This document shows positions 11,885 to 21,344 of a DNA stretch of 64,000 nucleotides, one piece after another (the first letter of the stretch is position 1; every line of letters begins with the position of its first letter). The notes beneath the pieces are model-generated. The model made no database searches and was not told the DNA's origin. It was given only the letters and a program-made list of their open reading frames with translations. Made by a program: the position numbers and the translations under genes. The stretch lies in NCBI GenBank assembly GCA_003165075.1, contig PLSM01000167.1, positions 95,179-159,178 of the forward strand, given 5' to 3'. Source of the DNA: Acidobacteriaceae bacterium. GTDB taxonomy: Bacteria > Acidobacteriota > Terriglobia > Terriglobales > Acidobacteriaceae.

Positions 11885-12934
11885 ATGATTCCTACCCTTG
11901 CCTGGACCCCGGAAGGCGTCCGCTTTATTGACCAGACCAAGCTCCCCCTTGAGGAGAGCTATGTGCTTGCCACAACGTACGAACAGGTGGCAGACGTGAT
12001 TGTGACCATGGTGGTGCGCGGGGCGCCGGCGATTGGTGTTTCGGCGGCCTACGGCGTCGTTCTGGGGGCAATGCGGACGAAGGCTGGGACGGCGGAGGAG
12101 TTCGCGCCGGAATTTGAGAAGATTTGCGCACGCCTAGCCGGAACGCGGCCCACCGCCGTCAATCTCTTCTGGGCCATCGACCGCATGAAGGGGCTATTTG
12201 GAAAACTGCTGGTGCCCGGCGCAACCATGGCAGAAGTCCGGACAAGATTTCTGGCCGATGCGAACGCCATGTATGAGGAAGACATTGCGGCGTGCAAGGC
12301 GATGGGCGCCTTTGGCGGGGCGCTGCTGCCCGTGGAAGGTGGCGTGTTGACCCATTGCAACGCCGGGGCCCTGGCAACCTGTGGCTACGGAACGGCGCTG
12401 GGAGTGATCCGCTCCGCGGTGGAGCAGGGCAAGCGCATTCATGTGTTTGCCGATGAGACGCGGCCGTTCCTGCAAGGCGCGCGGTTGACCGCGTGGGAAC
12501 TGATGGCGGACGGCATTCCCACAACTGTCATCTGCGACAACATGGCGGCCAGCCTGATGCATGCCGGTCGCATCCAGGCGGTAGTCGTGGGCGCCGACCG
12601 TATCGCCGCGAACGGCGACTTCGCCAATAAGATCGGAACCTACAACGTGGCTATCCTGGCCAAAGAGCACGGCATTCCGTTTTACGTTGCCGCGCCGTGG
12701 TCCACCATCGACACCGCGACACCAAGCGGCGATGCAATTCCCATTGAGGAGCGTCCGGCGGTGGAGGTGACTCACCACGGCGGCAAGCAACTGACGCCGC
12801 ACGGGGTCGGCATCTGCAATCCTGCCTTCGACGTGACCCCAGCTAAATATGTGACCGCGATCATCACCGAGCGCGGCGTGCTGCGCGCGCCTTATCCCGA
12901 GTCGCTCAAAGAGATGGAATTCGTGGCTGGGTAA
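11885..12934 (+). CDS. mtnA: S-methyl-5-thioribose-1-phosphate isomerase
   Basis: Isomerises methylthioribose 1-phosphate to the ribulose form in methionine salvage. The 349-residue product shows [18 protein letters not shown] near the N-terminus, [11 protein letters not shown] with the catalytic Cys, and [20 protein letters not shown] with the catalytic Asp. The start at 11885 ([11 protein letters not shown]) has TGGAG just upstream and matches the family N-terminus; the track's start adds 23 unrelated residues. No other methionine-salvage gene is visible nearby. It is related to eIF2B-like ribose isomerases, but the motif set is that of MtnA. Confidence 0.94.
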   Translation: MIPTLAWTPEGVRFIDQTKLPLEESYVLATTYEQVADVIVTMVVRGAPAIGVSAAYGVVLGAMRTKAGTAEEFAPEFEKICARLAGTRPTAVNLFWAIDRMKGLFGKLLVPGATMAEVRTRFLADANAMYEEDIAACKAMGAFGGALLPVEGGVLTHCNAGALATCGYGTALGVIRSAVEQGKRIHVFADETRPFLQGARLTAWELMADGIPTTVICDNMAASLMHAGRIQAVVVGADRIAANGDFANKIGTYNVAILAKEHGIPFYVAAPWSTIDTATPSGDAIPIEERPAVEVTHHGGKQLTPHGVGICNPAFDVTPAKYVTAIITERGVLRAPYPESLKEMEFVAG

Positions 12935-13025
12935 GGCGACCATCTGCACGGAGAAAATCTCCCAGGTTGCGATGACTGCAGGAGTAGGCACGATGTACTG
13001 TTGAGTGCTACTGCATTTTGTGGTG

Positions 13026-13982
13026 ATGGCTATGAGAAGAATTGCTCGGGAGATTCTTGAGTGGCTATATCGACTTCCTTCGAGTGAAGTAGCAAATACC
13101 TTGGCTGTGTTGGGCATCTGTATCAACATCGTCTTAGTGGCTGCGACGACAGTACTCGCCATCTATTCTTATCGGCAGTGGAGAGCAGTCGAAGATACTT
13201 TACAAGAGATCAAGAAACAGACACCAGCTGTAATACAGAGCGGAAGCGCCGCTCAATCAACAGCTCAAACAGCTGCAGCTGAGGCGGCAGCGTCGGATGC
13301 AAACACACAGAGAGTGCTCGGTGAGATGGAAAAGCAGTCTCAGGCCGCGCAAACCTTGGCAAACTCCACACAGGCCGCAACTGCGACGGCAACGAAGCAA
13401 CTAGATTTGTCTGAACGGCCATCGCTCGTCATTACCGAAACGAAGCTCCCTGCTGTGGGTGTGAATAGCTTCGGAAACGTCAGCTATGATGTGGATGTTC
13501 TGGTTGACAACACTGGTCGGACTCCCGCAACGAATGTCGCTCTGATCCCTGAGTTGAGCATCACTCCCGGATTTACGGGTTCGGTCACTGAACAATTGAT
13601 GAAAACCTGCCACAGGCTGGATAAATTCGGACCCCTTTACGGGGAGATGGTACCCCAAGGAGAGAAGGGCTACCACATCAGCCGAATGCCAAATTTTGCC
13701 GAGGGAGGGCCGTTGAGTAGCGTGCTGAAGAACACCTATATTGACCCGCAATCGGGTAGTCGTATGGTTCAGGCGGCCTTGGTCGTGTGCGTGCTGTACC
13801 GAAGCACCATATCGCCCAAAGTTCACCACACTGCTCTGATGTATGACGCGACTATCGCCTTTTCTGCTGACGAGACCGCCAAAATTGAGAACGGTTCGGT
13901 ACCGCGAGACCAGCCTATCGTAGTCTGGTCGGAACGCATACCCCTTCACAAGCAGGGGATACTCAATGGCTTTGCGGACTAA
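13026..13982 (+). CDS. Hypothetical membrane-anchored protein
   Basis: About 318 residues, not recognised. It has one strong hydrophobic segment near the N-terminus (LAVLGICINIVLVAATTVLAIYSY), then a Gln/Ala/Thr-rich stretch likely to be helical or coiled (residues about 45-130), then a globular C-terminal region with beta-rich patterns (DVDVLVDNTGRTPATNVAL, an immunoglobulin-like look). Starts at 13026 or 13032 are both possible, with no clear ribosome site. Its DNA is visibly less GC-rich than flanking genes, which hints at later acquisition. The neighbours (mtnA, mscL) give no hint of function. Confidence 0.6.
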   Translation: MAMRRIAREILEWLYRLPSSEVANTLAVLGICINIVLVAATTVLAIYSYRQWRAVEDTLQEIKKQTPAVIQSGSAAQSTAQTAAAEAAASDANTQRVLGEMEKQSQAAQTLANSTQAATATATKQLDLSERPSLVITETKLPAVGVNSFGNVSYDVDVLVDNTGRTPATNVALIPELSITPGFTGSVTEQLMKTCHRLDKFGPLYGEMVPQGEKGYHISRMPNFAEGGPLSSVLKNTYIDPQSGSRMVQAALVVCVLYRSTISPKVHHTALMYDATIAFSADETAKIENGSVPRDQPIVVWSERIPLHKQGILNGFAD

Positions 13983-14178
13983 ACTCGGCTCTTCCATCGA
14001 TTCTGCAAATGTTTGGTCCTAATAGGGTTACGCTTGTCGCGCGAAGTGACCTCAGTCGAGGAAGGAATTACCCCAGATGGTCCACCAAGACACCTTCTTC
14101 TATGGTTTTATCCACTGGCAGTTTGCAGATTAAAAGGGTTACGGGAGTTCCAAAACCAGATTGTGAGAGAACGTAGGT

Positions 14179-14475
14179 GTGGTGTATCCCCGCCTCTCGA
14201 TCATTCATTTGCGGCAAAAGTCGCTGGCGCGCGGCGTGGCGCTGTCACTGAGCGCTTTCGCAGCCAGCCTGCGCCTGGCAGGCTTTCCCCACATCGAGGA
14301 TTTGCACGGTTCGCACTGGCAGATTGTTGTCCTGTTGGCTGCCGGGTGGGGGATGGGCGAAACGGCCCGCTGCCTGAGCCGGAAATGGAGTCTCTACCAC
14401 GCCGGAGTCCTGTTGTTGCTCTACGCCGACCTGATGATCCTGGCCATGATTGTTTTTTTGGTTGCCTATCCCTGA
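14179..14475 (+). CDS. Hypothetical small membrane protein
   Basis: A 98-codon ORF from a GTG. It contains a hydrophobic stretch around HWQIVVLLAAGWGMG and a strong C-terminal one (AGVLLLLYADLMILAMIVFLVAYP), so it would be a two-span membrane protein. No family recognised and the ribosome site is weak. The membrane-like composition and lack of a better ORF on either strand favour a real gene. Confidence 0.45.
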   Translation: MVYPRLSIIHLRQKSLARGVALSLSAFAASLRLAGFPHIEDLHGSHWQIVVLLAAGWGMGETARCLSRKWSLYHAGVLLLLYADLMILAMIVFLVAYP

Positions 14476-14739
14476 GGCCGCGTGCGGGCTGGATCGCGCC
14501 GGGGCCGAGGAAAAACCAGCGTAGCGATTGCGGAAACTCGAGCAAACCTGATCGCAACACCTCATCAAAATGTGCGCGGGAAAGCCGGCCAAAGTGTACC
14601 GCAATTTCATGGATGCCATGCCGCACATCTTCCGTGTAGCATGAGCAGAGCGCGCGTCATGCCGACGCCTTCGTGGTTGGAAATCCTCAATGGTCCAGTC
14701 CGTGAGGCTGGTGCAGCACGGGTCGCGCGGGAGGAAGAG

Positions 14740-15144
14740 ATGCTCAAGGGTTTTCGTGATTTTATTCTGCGTGGAAACGTCGTCGATCTGGCAGTAGCGG
14801 TCATTCTGGGCGCTGCCTTCAACGCCATCGTTACGTCGCTGGTAAGCGATGTGCTGAACCCGCTGATTGCGGCCACCATCGGTAAGCCCGATTTCAGCAG
14901 CGTGATTCTGCACGTGGGCGGCGGCCAGATCAAGGTGGGCAACTTCCTCAACGCGGCTGTGTCGTTCTTGATTGTTGCCGCCGTCGTCTACTTTGCCATC
15001 GTGTTGCCGCTGAATCACCTGATGGCGCGGTTGAAGAAGCCAGCGCCGGAAGCTCCCTCCTCAATGAAGACCTGCCCGGAATGCCTGAGCGAGATTCCGC
15101 AGGCGGCCAAACGCTGTGCCCACTGTGCCCAGCCGGTGGCATGA
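14740..15144 (+). CDS. mscL: Large-conductance mechanosensitive channel MscL with C-terminal zinc ribbon
   Basis: A 134-residue channel that opens under membrane tension to release solutes in osmotic downshock. The N-terminal MLKGFRDFILRGNVVDLAVAVILGAAF matches the MscL N-helix and TM1 signature; TM2 is VSFLIVAAVVYFAIVLPLNHL. After a short linker the last 30 residues carry CPEC and CAHC separated by 11 residues, a zinc-ribbon-like double knuckle, in place of the usual cytoplasmic helix bundle. The start is the ATG at 14740 directly after GAGGAAG; the track's start 86 codons upstream is a frame extension. Monocistronic. Confidence 0.93.
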   Translation: MLKGFRDFILRGNVVDLAVAVILGAAFNAIVTSLVSDVLNPLIAATIGKPDFSSVILHVGGGQIKVGNFLNAAVSFLIVAAVVYFAIVLPLNHLMARLKKPAPEAPSSMKTCPECLSEIPQAAKRCAHCAQPVA

Positions 15145-15217
15145 GAAAGAGTCAAGCGCCTAGTTGACCGCGGATCGTTGTGACCGAGTGGACACCGGCC
15201 GGTGCGTTGGCACGTCC

Positions 15218-17632
15218 TCATTGGTCACCGCGAAACAGTCCAATCTGAACCGCACCGAGTTTCTTCGGTGAGGAGGCAGGATTCCCACTGACCGGTGCGA
15301 AGGGCGCGTTGGCGATAGGTTGATCGTGGTTCTCGACGAGATAGGTGGCGCCGGCGGCGGCATCGAATTCAATCTGTGATCCAGAAGTGCGCGCCACGAC
15401 TTTCGCGACTGTCTTTCCTGAGAACACATCGACCGGCTGGCCCGGCCACGGATTACGCATCTTGATGGTCTGCGCCGTTCCGGCCTCGATGACGACAACG
15501 GTTACTGCGCCGTTCCTGGTTTGGACGTCGACCTTTGTTTTGCCCCGTACATAGACGCTGCCGTCGAAATCCCATCCCGGCGGAATGGCGGGAGCAATCC
15601 GGATGACTCCGTCGTAGTCCTGGACCAGCGCTTCCTGCAGCGCATCCGCTACCACACCGGTCTGTTCGACGTAGGGTTCTTGAGCGCCCGCTTCCCACTT
15701 GGCCATGCCGTTCACAAATCCCTGAAATTTCTGCGTCGTCTGGACCAGAGTCGAACCCACTTCGCTGCCTAGTTGAAGGCGCGCAGCCTGGATGGGATCG
15801 AAACCCCAGTCGACGGCCACCGGGTTTGGACGATGGACATAGGTCCGCCGCGCAAGGGCGAATAGCGGAGACGTATCGCCGATCAGGTCATAAGGCCACA
15901 CCGGTTCAAGGCCGATGTTTTCGATATTGTGCTGTTCCGCTCCCGGCAGCCAGGAGGCCGCGATCACATCGTCTTCCGCGGCGTCGGCAGAGGCTGTCAA
16001 CAGCGTGTGCGGACCGGCTGCCGCAGTGCGCGGCAAGGGCGGGACTTTCGGCAAGGCGGCCTGCAACTGCCGAACCAGATCGGGATCTTTGCCCAGCAGA
16101 TTGGCGGCCTGGATGGTGGCGGGATAGAGAGCCATGATGGCAGCAATATCAGTAGTTGGATCGGTTACATCCCATTGCGTCTCGTGCGCGTTGGAGGGAC
16201 TGGTGTGGAGCAGGCCGTCCGATCCCAATTTCTGGTGGGCGAGAAGGAAGCGTGCGGAGGATGCCATCAGCGGATAGTTCTGAGCGAGAAACCCGCGATC
16301 ATTGGTGGCGAGATATTGCTGCCACACCCAGAGCGACACCTCGGCGCCTGTGGAGAGCGTACGCGCGTTGTAGTAGGGCTTGAAGTTCGCGTCGCAGTTC
16401 AGGCCCATAGCGATTGGGGTCCAACTGGATTCATACTCAATCCCACGCCCGTTGAAGCGCATTGTCTCGGGCACACACACGCCCGGAAGACCGCTCATGT
16501 GCGCCTTGGTCCAATTCTCAATATTTGTCAGGTTCTCCCGGTAGAGATTGAAGTAGGGCTCATTCAGTTCCGTCAGTCCCGCGCCTATGTTGGCGGCGAC
16601 CTGCATACGCAGATTCCAATGCCAGAACGCGGACGGGTCCCACTTATGCGTGTCCTGGGCTGCAGAGATCATGTCTGCAACGCCGGCCTGGGAGCCCGGA
16701 TACTCGACACCTTTCTCGACGGCGGCGACATACAGATAGATGTTGCGGAGATTCTCCATATACTCTCCGGCGCCATCTTTGGAAGTGATTTTGATAACTG
16801 CGGCGCGATTCCAGAAATCGTGCCACCAGGATGTGTGCAGAGAGTCTGGCGGCTCCAGCAATGCCCGCGCAGCGATCGACTGCGCGTCTCCCTTGCCGTC
16901 GTAATGAGGGGACGCGGCGATGATTCGGAAATGTCCGTTTGCAAAAGGCCTGAAGGAAACGGTGACGGTCAGCGCGTCGGTGATAGAGACGGAAACGTCA
17001 CGTCCATCGGCGGTAATCGCGGAAAGCGAACCGAAGGCGCGGTCGGATGACTCCGGATTCCTGTTGTCAAGCCAAGCCTGGGCAAGCAGCCCTACCCGGC
17101 CTTTGGCCGTTGCGGAGGGAGTGCGCGGCGCCCAGAGTTTCAGAAGCGCCGTTTGCGGTGCGTTGGGATCGGCGCCGGTTACGTCCACGATCAACACATC
17201 TGAGTTCGGCTCGACAAAGGCCGTTACGGTCATTCCTCCGCCCTGCTCGCGAAACTCGCCGTGGTAGAGATCGAGGCGTCCCGCATAATCCTTTGCGAGG
17301 GTGAGGGGGGCGAGGCCGGGAATCACGAGCTGTCCCGGCGACAAGCGATCAGGTAAGGTGTCATTGCGATTGAGTTGCGCAGTGAGCCCATCGGCAGACC
17401 ACAATGCAACGCCAAGCCTGCCATTCCCGAGGGGCATCGGCTCTGAAGCTTGCAGATTTGGGCGGCTCAAAACGATGTCGGAGCGACCGATGACTGCGGG
17501 GACATCGACATGGAAGCCGCCATCATGCCAAGCGGAGGAAGCCGCCGGCGCAGACTGTTGGCCCACGGAAGGTCCTGCAACCGCCGCAAAAAAAAGAAAA
17601 AGACAAATGGTTCTGATACACAGGCTCTTCAC
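15218..17632 (-). CDS. Exported GH95-like six-hairpin glycosidase
   Basis: An 804-residue exported protein: signal peptide CIRTICLFLFFAAVAGPSVGQQ, then an N-terminal beta domain with EPMPLGNGRLGVALW, the hallmark of GH95 and DUF5703-type glycosidases. A long helical barrel follows (WHDFWNR, DPSAFWHWNLRM, HTSPSNAHETQWDVTDPTTD), and then a C-terminal beta domain. GH95 enzymes are alpha-L-fucosidases or galactosidases; the substrate here is not determined and the match is loose in the catalytic part. The GTG at 17632 is chosen because GAGAG precedes it and it puts the signal peptide first; the track's start lies inside the MFS gene. It lies 55 bp behind that gene on the same strand. Confidence 0.75.
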   Translation of the reverse strand: MKSLCIRTICLFLFFAAVAGPSVGQQSAPAASSAWHDGGFHVDVPAVIGRSDIVLSRPNLQASEPMPLGNGRLGVALWSADGLTAQLNRNDTLPDRLSPGQLVIPGLAPLTLAKDYAGRLDLYHGEFREQGGGMTVTAFVEPNSDVLIVDVTGADPNAPQTALLKLWAPRTPSATAKGRVGLLAQAWLDNRNPESSDRAFGSLSAITADGRDVSVSITDALTVTVSFRPFANGHFRIIAASPHYDGKGDAQSIAARALLEPPDSLHTSWWHDFWNRAAVIKITSKDGAGEYMENLRNIYLYVAAVEKGVEYPGSQAGVADMISAAQDTHKWDPSAFWHWNLRMQVAANIGAGLTELNEPYFNLYRENLTNIENWTKAHMSGLPGVCVPETMRFNGRGIEYESSWTPIAMGLNCDANFKPYYNARTLSTGAEVSLWVWQQYLATNDRGFLAQNYPLMASSARFLLAHQKLGSDGLLHTSPSNAHETQWDVTDPTTDIAAIMALYPATIQAANLLGKDPDLVRQLQAALPKVPPLPRTAAAGPHTLLTASADAAEDDVIAASWLPGAEQHNIENIGLEPVWPYDLIGDTSPLFALARRTYVHRPNPVAVDWGFDPIQAARLQLGSEVGSTLVQTTQKFQGFVNGMAKWEAGAQEPYVEQTGVVADALQEALVQDYDGVIRIAPAIPPGWDFDGSVYVRGKTKVDVQTRNGAVTVVVIEAGTAQTIKMRNPWPGQPVDVFSGKTVAKVVARTSGSQIEFDAAAGATYLVENHDQPIANAPFAPVSGNPASSPKKLGAVQIGLFRGDQ

Positions 17633-17687
17633 AGGAAGACTCTCGCTTTCTCTTTGTTGATTTGGCGGAAGTGTACCAGCCGGTGGC

Positions 17688-19076
17688 TTAGTCGAGCTCT
17701 CTGAGCGGCCGCGAAAAGGCAAAAAAGCCCAGAAACATGAGCATCGCAAGGCCCGACATCATGGCGAGGGCGTGGGGCGTAGGAATGTGGCGCGACAGTT
17801 CTCCGGCCAGCAGCGCACCCAGAGGCGGGAGGCCGAGGAAGCATGTGCCATAGATACTCATGACCCGGCCGCGCATCTCGTCGGAGGAGAGATGCTGCAT
17901 AGCGACATTGACCGAGGAGATGGTGAGAATCATTCCGAACCCTTCAAGAAACATGAGGAACTGGGAAAGGGCAAAGCTATGGGAGTAACAGAAGACAATG
18001 ACGACGGCCATGACGCCCGCGCCACAGAGGGCGATCACCGTGCCGCGATGGCGAATCTGGCCTTGCCAGGCCACGGTGACCGCACCCAGCACCGCACCCG
18101 CACCGGAACAGGCAAGAAGCCAGCCAAGCCCGCTTTCGCCGGTATGTAGCTGGTCGCGTGCAAAGTAGGGGATAAAGGTGAGAAAGGGCATGGTCAGCAG
18201 GCTGGAAACGCCGATCATCCAGATGAGCACGTACATCTGCGGGCGGCCGCGCACGTATTTAAAGCCGCCGTGGAGGCTGGTGAGCATGCTCTCGCGGCGG
18301 TGCTCCTGCTCCACCGGGTAGCGGATGCGCAGGAGCGCCCAGAGTACGGCCAGAAAACTGAGGCCGTTGAGGAAAAAGTTGCCGGCGACGCCGAACGCGG
18401 CCATGGCATATCCGCCCAGCGAGGGTCCAAGGATGCGCGACATGTTGAATTGCGCGGAGTTGAGCGCGATGGCGTTGGTGAGGTCTTCGCGGCGCACCAG
18501 GCGCGGCACCAAAGCCTGGTAGCTGGGCTGGTTCATGGCCATGGCTGTGCCATTGAGGAAGGCGATCACGGCCACCTCCCACACCGTGATGACCTTGAAC
18601 CAGGCGAGGCCAGCCAGCAGGAAGGCGAGGATCATCATTGTTGATTGCGTGGCCAGCAGCAGACGGCGCTTGTCCACGCGGTCGGCAATCACGCCACCGA
18701 AGAGGGTGAAGATGAGAAATGGAATAGAGCCTGCAAAGCCCACCACGCCCAGCCAGAAGGCAGAGTTGGTGATCACCAGAACCAGCCAGCCCTGGGCCAC
18801 ATTCTGCATCCAGGTGCCGATGTTGGAGAGGAAGTTGCCACTCCAGAAGAGGCGGAAGTTAGGATTGCGCAGGGCCCGCACCACCATGGGCAGGCGACTG
18901 GCATCCTCGCGGGCCAGCTCCGCTGCCGCTTCCAGACCGACCCCGAGCGGCTCCTCGTCCGACTGCCGTGCGGCGCTCAGAAAAGGTGTCCTCCAGACCT
19001 TTAGTGTAAGCTGTGGCTTCATCCGGTTGCGGCAGCAAACCGCCGGTATACCGACTCCATCAGCCTGATTGAACAC
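17688..19076 (-). CDS. MFS exporter (EntS/MFS_3-like)
   Basis: A 462-residue twelve-segment transporter of the MFS_3 group (EntS and drug/siderophore exporter-like). Typical pieces are FRLFWSGNFLSNIGTWMQNVAQGWLVL, VIADRVDKRRLL after TM2, and MNQPSYQALVPRLVRREDL in the central half. A 60-residue hydrophilic N-terminus is longer than usual. The start is uncertain: the GTG at 19076 has AAAGGA just upstream, while the ATG at 19022 gives a more normal length without a ribosome site. It precedes the GH95-like gene and may be co-transcribed, but efflux is a more usual role for this group than sugar uptake. Confidence 0.83.
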   Translation of the reverse strand: MFNQADGVGIPAVCCRNRMKPQLTLKVWRTPFLSAARQSDEEPLGVGLEAAAELAREDASRLPMVVRALRNPNFRLFWSGNFLSNIGTWMQNVAQGWLVLVITNSAFWLGVVGFAGSIPFLIFTLFGGVIADRVDKRRLLLATQSTMMILAFLLAGLAWFKVITVWEVAVIAFLNGTAMAMNQPSYQALVPRLVRREDLTNAIALNSAQFNMSRILGPSLGGYAMAAFGVAGNFFLNGLSFLAVLWALLRIRYPVEQEHRRESMLTSLHGGFKYVRGRPQMYVLIWMIGVSSLLTMPFLTFIPYFARDQLHTGESGLGWLLACSGAGAVLGAVTVAWQGQIRHRGTVIALCGAGVMAVVIVFCYSHSFALSQFLMFLEGFGMILTISSVNVAMQHLSSDEMRGRVMSIYGTCFLGLPPLGALLAGELSRHIPTPHALAMMSGLAMLMFLGFFAFSRPLRELD

Positions 19077-19096
19077 ACGATCCTTTGGCCCTTCTC

Positions 19097-21223
19097 ATGC
19101 TCATCCGCAAATTTCACGCCCTTGTAGCACTCATGGCTGTGGTCCCGGGCCATTTGCTGGCGCAAACCACCGCCGCGCAATCCATTCTGGGTTATTCCGA
19201 CTTCAGCAAGCAGGCCGCAATCGAGGCGAAGTTCCTGTCTGTGCCCAGTGCAAAACTGGCCGGCGAAGAGTTGAAGACGCTGACCGCCGTGCCCCACCTG
19301 GCCGCGACGCCCGAGGATCGGAATACAGCCGACTATGTGGCGCAGAAATTCCGTGCGGCCGGCCTGGATACGGAGATCGTTCCCTACCGCGTGCTGCTGA
19401 ATCAGCCCAAAGTGGTGCGCGTGGAGGCATGGGATGCTACCGGGCGGCTGCTGATGAGCGGACCCACACGCGAGCACGTGGACGGCGATCGATACGCGGA
19501 CGACCCCAGGGTTGTGATGCCGTTCAACGGCTCCTCCGGTTCCGGCGACGTCTCCGGCGATGTGGTGTATGCGAATTACGGCCGGCAGGAGGATTTTGAC
19601 CAGCTTGCCTCTCGGCATATCGACCTGCGCGGCAAGATCGTCATCATCCGCTACGGTGCGATTTTTCGCGGAGTGAAGGTGTACCTGGCAGAGCAACGCG
19701 GCGCGGCAGGCGTGCTGCTCTACTCAGACCCGCAGGACGATGGGTATTCCAAGGGAGATGCCTGGCCGATCGGTCCCTGGCGGCCGGAGAGCGGGGTGCA
19801 GCGCGGCTCGGTACAGTATCTCTTCAAGTATCCCGGAGACCCGGAGACTCCTGGTGTGGCCTCCACGCCGGAGTTGCCCGACTCTGCGCGCATTCCCGGA
19901 GACCAGTCGGGCAACCAGCCCCACATCATCTCCATCCCGCTGAGCTATCACGATGCTGCACCCATTCTGGAGGCGCTGAAAGGTCCCGGAGCCACGCAGG
20001 ACTGGCAGGGAGCGCTGCCCTTCCACTACCACCTCGGGCCAGGCGGCGTTCGGGTTCACCTGGTGTCGCAGCAGGACTACCAGCGGCGCACGATTTGGGA
20101 CGTGATTGGGAGAGTGAAAGGCTCAGAGCACCCCGACGAGTGGGTCATCGTGGGCAACCATCGCGACGCCTGGGTGTTTGGCGCAGTCGACCCTTCCAGC
20201 GGAACGGCGGTCATGCTGGAGGCGGTGCACGGCATCGGCGCACTGCTGCGCGAGGGCTGGCGGCCCAAGCGGTCGCTCGTGATCTGCAGTTGGGACGCAG
20301 AGGAAGAGGGCCTGATCGGCTCGACCGAGTGGGTGGAGCAGCAGGGCACGGCTCTGGACCACGCCGTGGCTTACTTCAATACGGACGTGGGCGTCTCCGG
20401 ACCGGACTTCTCCGCCGCTGCCGTTCCCTCGCTGAAGCAGTTTGTCAGGGAGATTGCGCAGTCGGTCGCCAGTCCACTGGGCAGTACGGTGTACGAGCAG
20501 TGGAAGCTCAACCGCTACAAAGGCGATGAGCACCGGGCATCCAATGCGCCGCCCGTGAACGGCGAAGATGTGCACGTGAACGAACTCGGCTCGGGATCGG
20601 ACTTCACACCCTTTCTGCAACATGCCGGCGTTCCCTCGACCGACATCGGCTCGGGAGGCCCCTACGGCGTTTACCACTCGGCTTTTGACAATTTTGCCTG
20701 GTTCACGGCGAACGCCGACCCCCACTTTGTCTATCTGCAGGAGATGGCACGCGTCTTTGGGCTGGAAGCGCTGCGCATGGCCGATGCCGACGTGCTGCCC
20801 TACGACTACGCGACGTACGCGCGGGAGATTACAGCCTATCTGGCCGCGGCAAAGCGTAAGGCCAGCGATGTGAACCTGGGCTCGCTCGACTTTAACTCCG
20901 CCGAGGCGGCCGCCGCCCGTTTTGGCCAAGCGGCGGAACGGGCACGCCGCCTGCAAAGCGCTCCTGCAGGCGATTCGGCGCAACTCGATATGGCCCTGCG
21001 CCGGACGGAATCCGCACTGCTTTCCCCAGCGGGGTTGCCCAACCGGCCCTGGTACCGGCACACGATCTATGCTCCCGGAGAGGTGACGGGCTACTCGGCG
21101 GTGGTGCTTCCGGGAGTCAACGAGGCCATCAGCACCAAGGACGCCGCCCGCGCAGGGCAGCAGCTGGCGGCGCTGGCGCAGGCTCTGGATCGCGCAGCGC
21201 AAACCCTTGATTCTGCACATTAA
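19097..21223 (+). CDS. Exported M28 peptidase, glutamate carboxypeptidase II-like
   Basis: A 708-residue secreted zinc aminopeptidase/carboxypeptidase of the M28B (GCPII/transferrin-receptor-like) layout. It has a signal peptide (MLIRKFHALVALMAVVPGHLLAQ), a PA-domain insertion (about residues 150-300, GKIVIIRYGAIFRGVKVY), a catalytic domain and a C-terminal helical dimerisation domain. Zinc and catalytic residues are recognisable in NHRDAWVFGAVDPSSG, WDAEEEGLIGSTEW, NTDVGVSG and YHSAFDNFAWF. The ATG at 19097 puts the signal peptide first; the track's TTG is four codons upstream. It probably shares its short upstream region with the divergent MFS gene. Confidence 0.93.
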   Translation: MLIRKFHALVALMAVVPGHLLAQTTAAQSILGYSDFSKQAAIEAKFLSVPSAKLAGEELKTLTAVPHLAATPEDRNTADYVAQKFRAAGLDTEIVPYRVLLNQPKVVRVEAWDATGRLLMSGPTREHVDGDRYADDPRVVMPFNGSSGSGDVSGDVVYANYGRQEDFDQLASRHIDLRGKIVIIRYGAIFRGVKVYLAEQRGAAGVLLYSDPQDDGYSKGDAWPIGPWRPESGVQRGSVQYLFKYPGDPETPGVASTPELPDSARIPGDQSGNQPHIISIPLSYHDAAPILEALKGPGATQDWQGALPFHYHLGPGGVRVHLVSQQDYQRRTIWDVIGRVKGSEHPDEWVIVGNHRDAWVFGAVDPSSGTAVMLEAVHGIGALLREGWRPKRSLVICSWDAEEEGLIGSTEWVEQQGTALDHAVAYFNTDVGVSGPDFSAAAVPSLKQFVREIAQSVASPLGSTVYEQWKLNRYKGDEHRASNAPPVNGEDVHVNELGSGSDFTPFLQHAGVPSTDIGSGGPYGVYHSAFDNFAWFTANADPHFVYLQEMARVFGLEALRMADADVLPYDYATYAREITAYLAAAKRKASDVNLGSLDFNSAEAAAARFGQAAERARRLQSAPAGDSAQLDMALRRTESALLSPAGLPNRPWYRHTIYAPGEVTGYSAVVLPGVNEAISTKDAARAGQQLAALAQALDRAAQTLDSAH

Positions 21224-21270
21224 AGCTTCGGGCAAGAGGGTTTTGGAGGGTTAGACAAGGACTCTCAAAA

Positions 21271-21286
21271 TGTGATTTGGATCACG
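21271..21286. promoter_or_regulatory. CRP/FNR-family-like operator upstream of ccmE
   Basis: TGTGATTTGGATCACG, a nearly perfect inverted repeat of the TGTGA-N6-TCACA kind, 58 bp before the ccmE start in a 121-bp gap. The flanking AAAA also fits. Suggests control of the ccmE-ccmA-ybaK-ccmB unit by a CRP/FNR-type regulator; no such regulator is in the window. Confidence 0.55.
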
Positions 21287-21344
21287 CATCATTCGCTGGG
21301 TGGTTGACCCCACCCCTTTCCACCCGTATCGTTAAAAATTGGAT

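Noticed and set aside
14013-14639. 208-aa plus ORF
   Set aside because: Overlaps the more membrane-like 98-aa frame and has an Arg/Pro/Ser-rich shadow composition.
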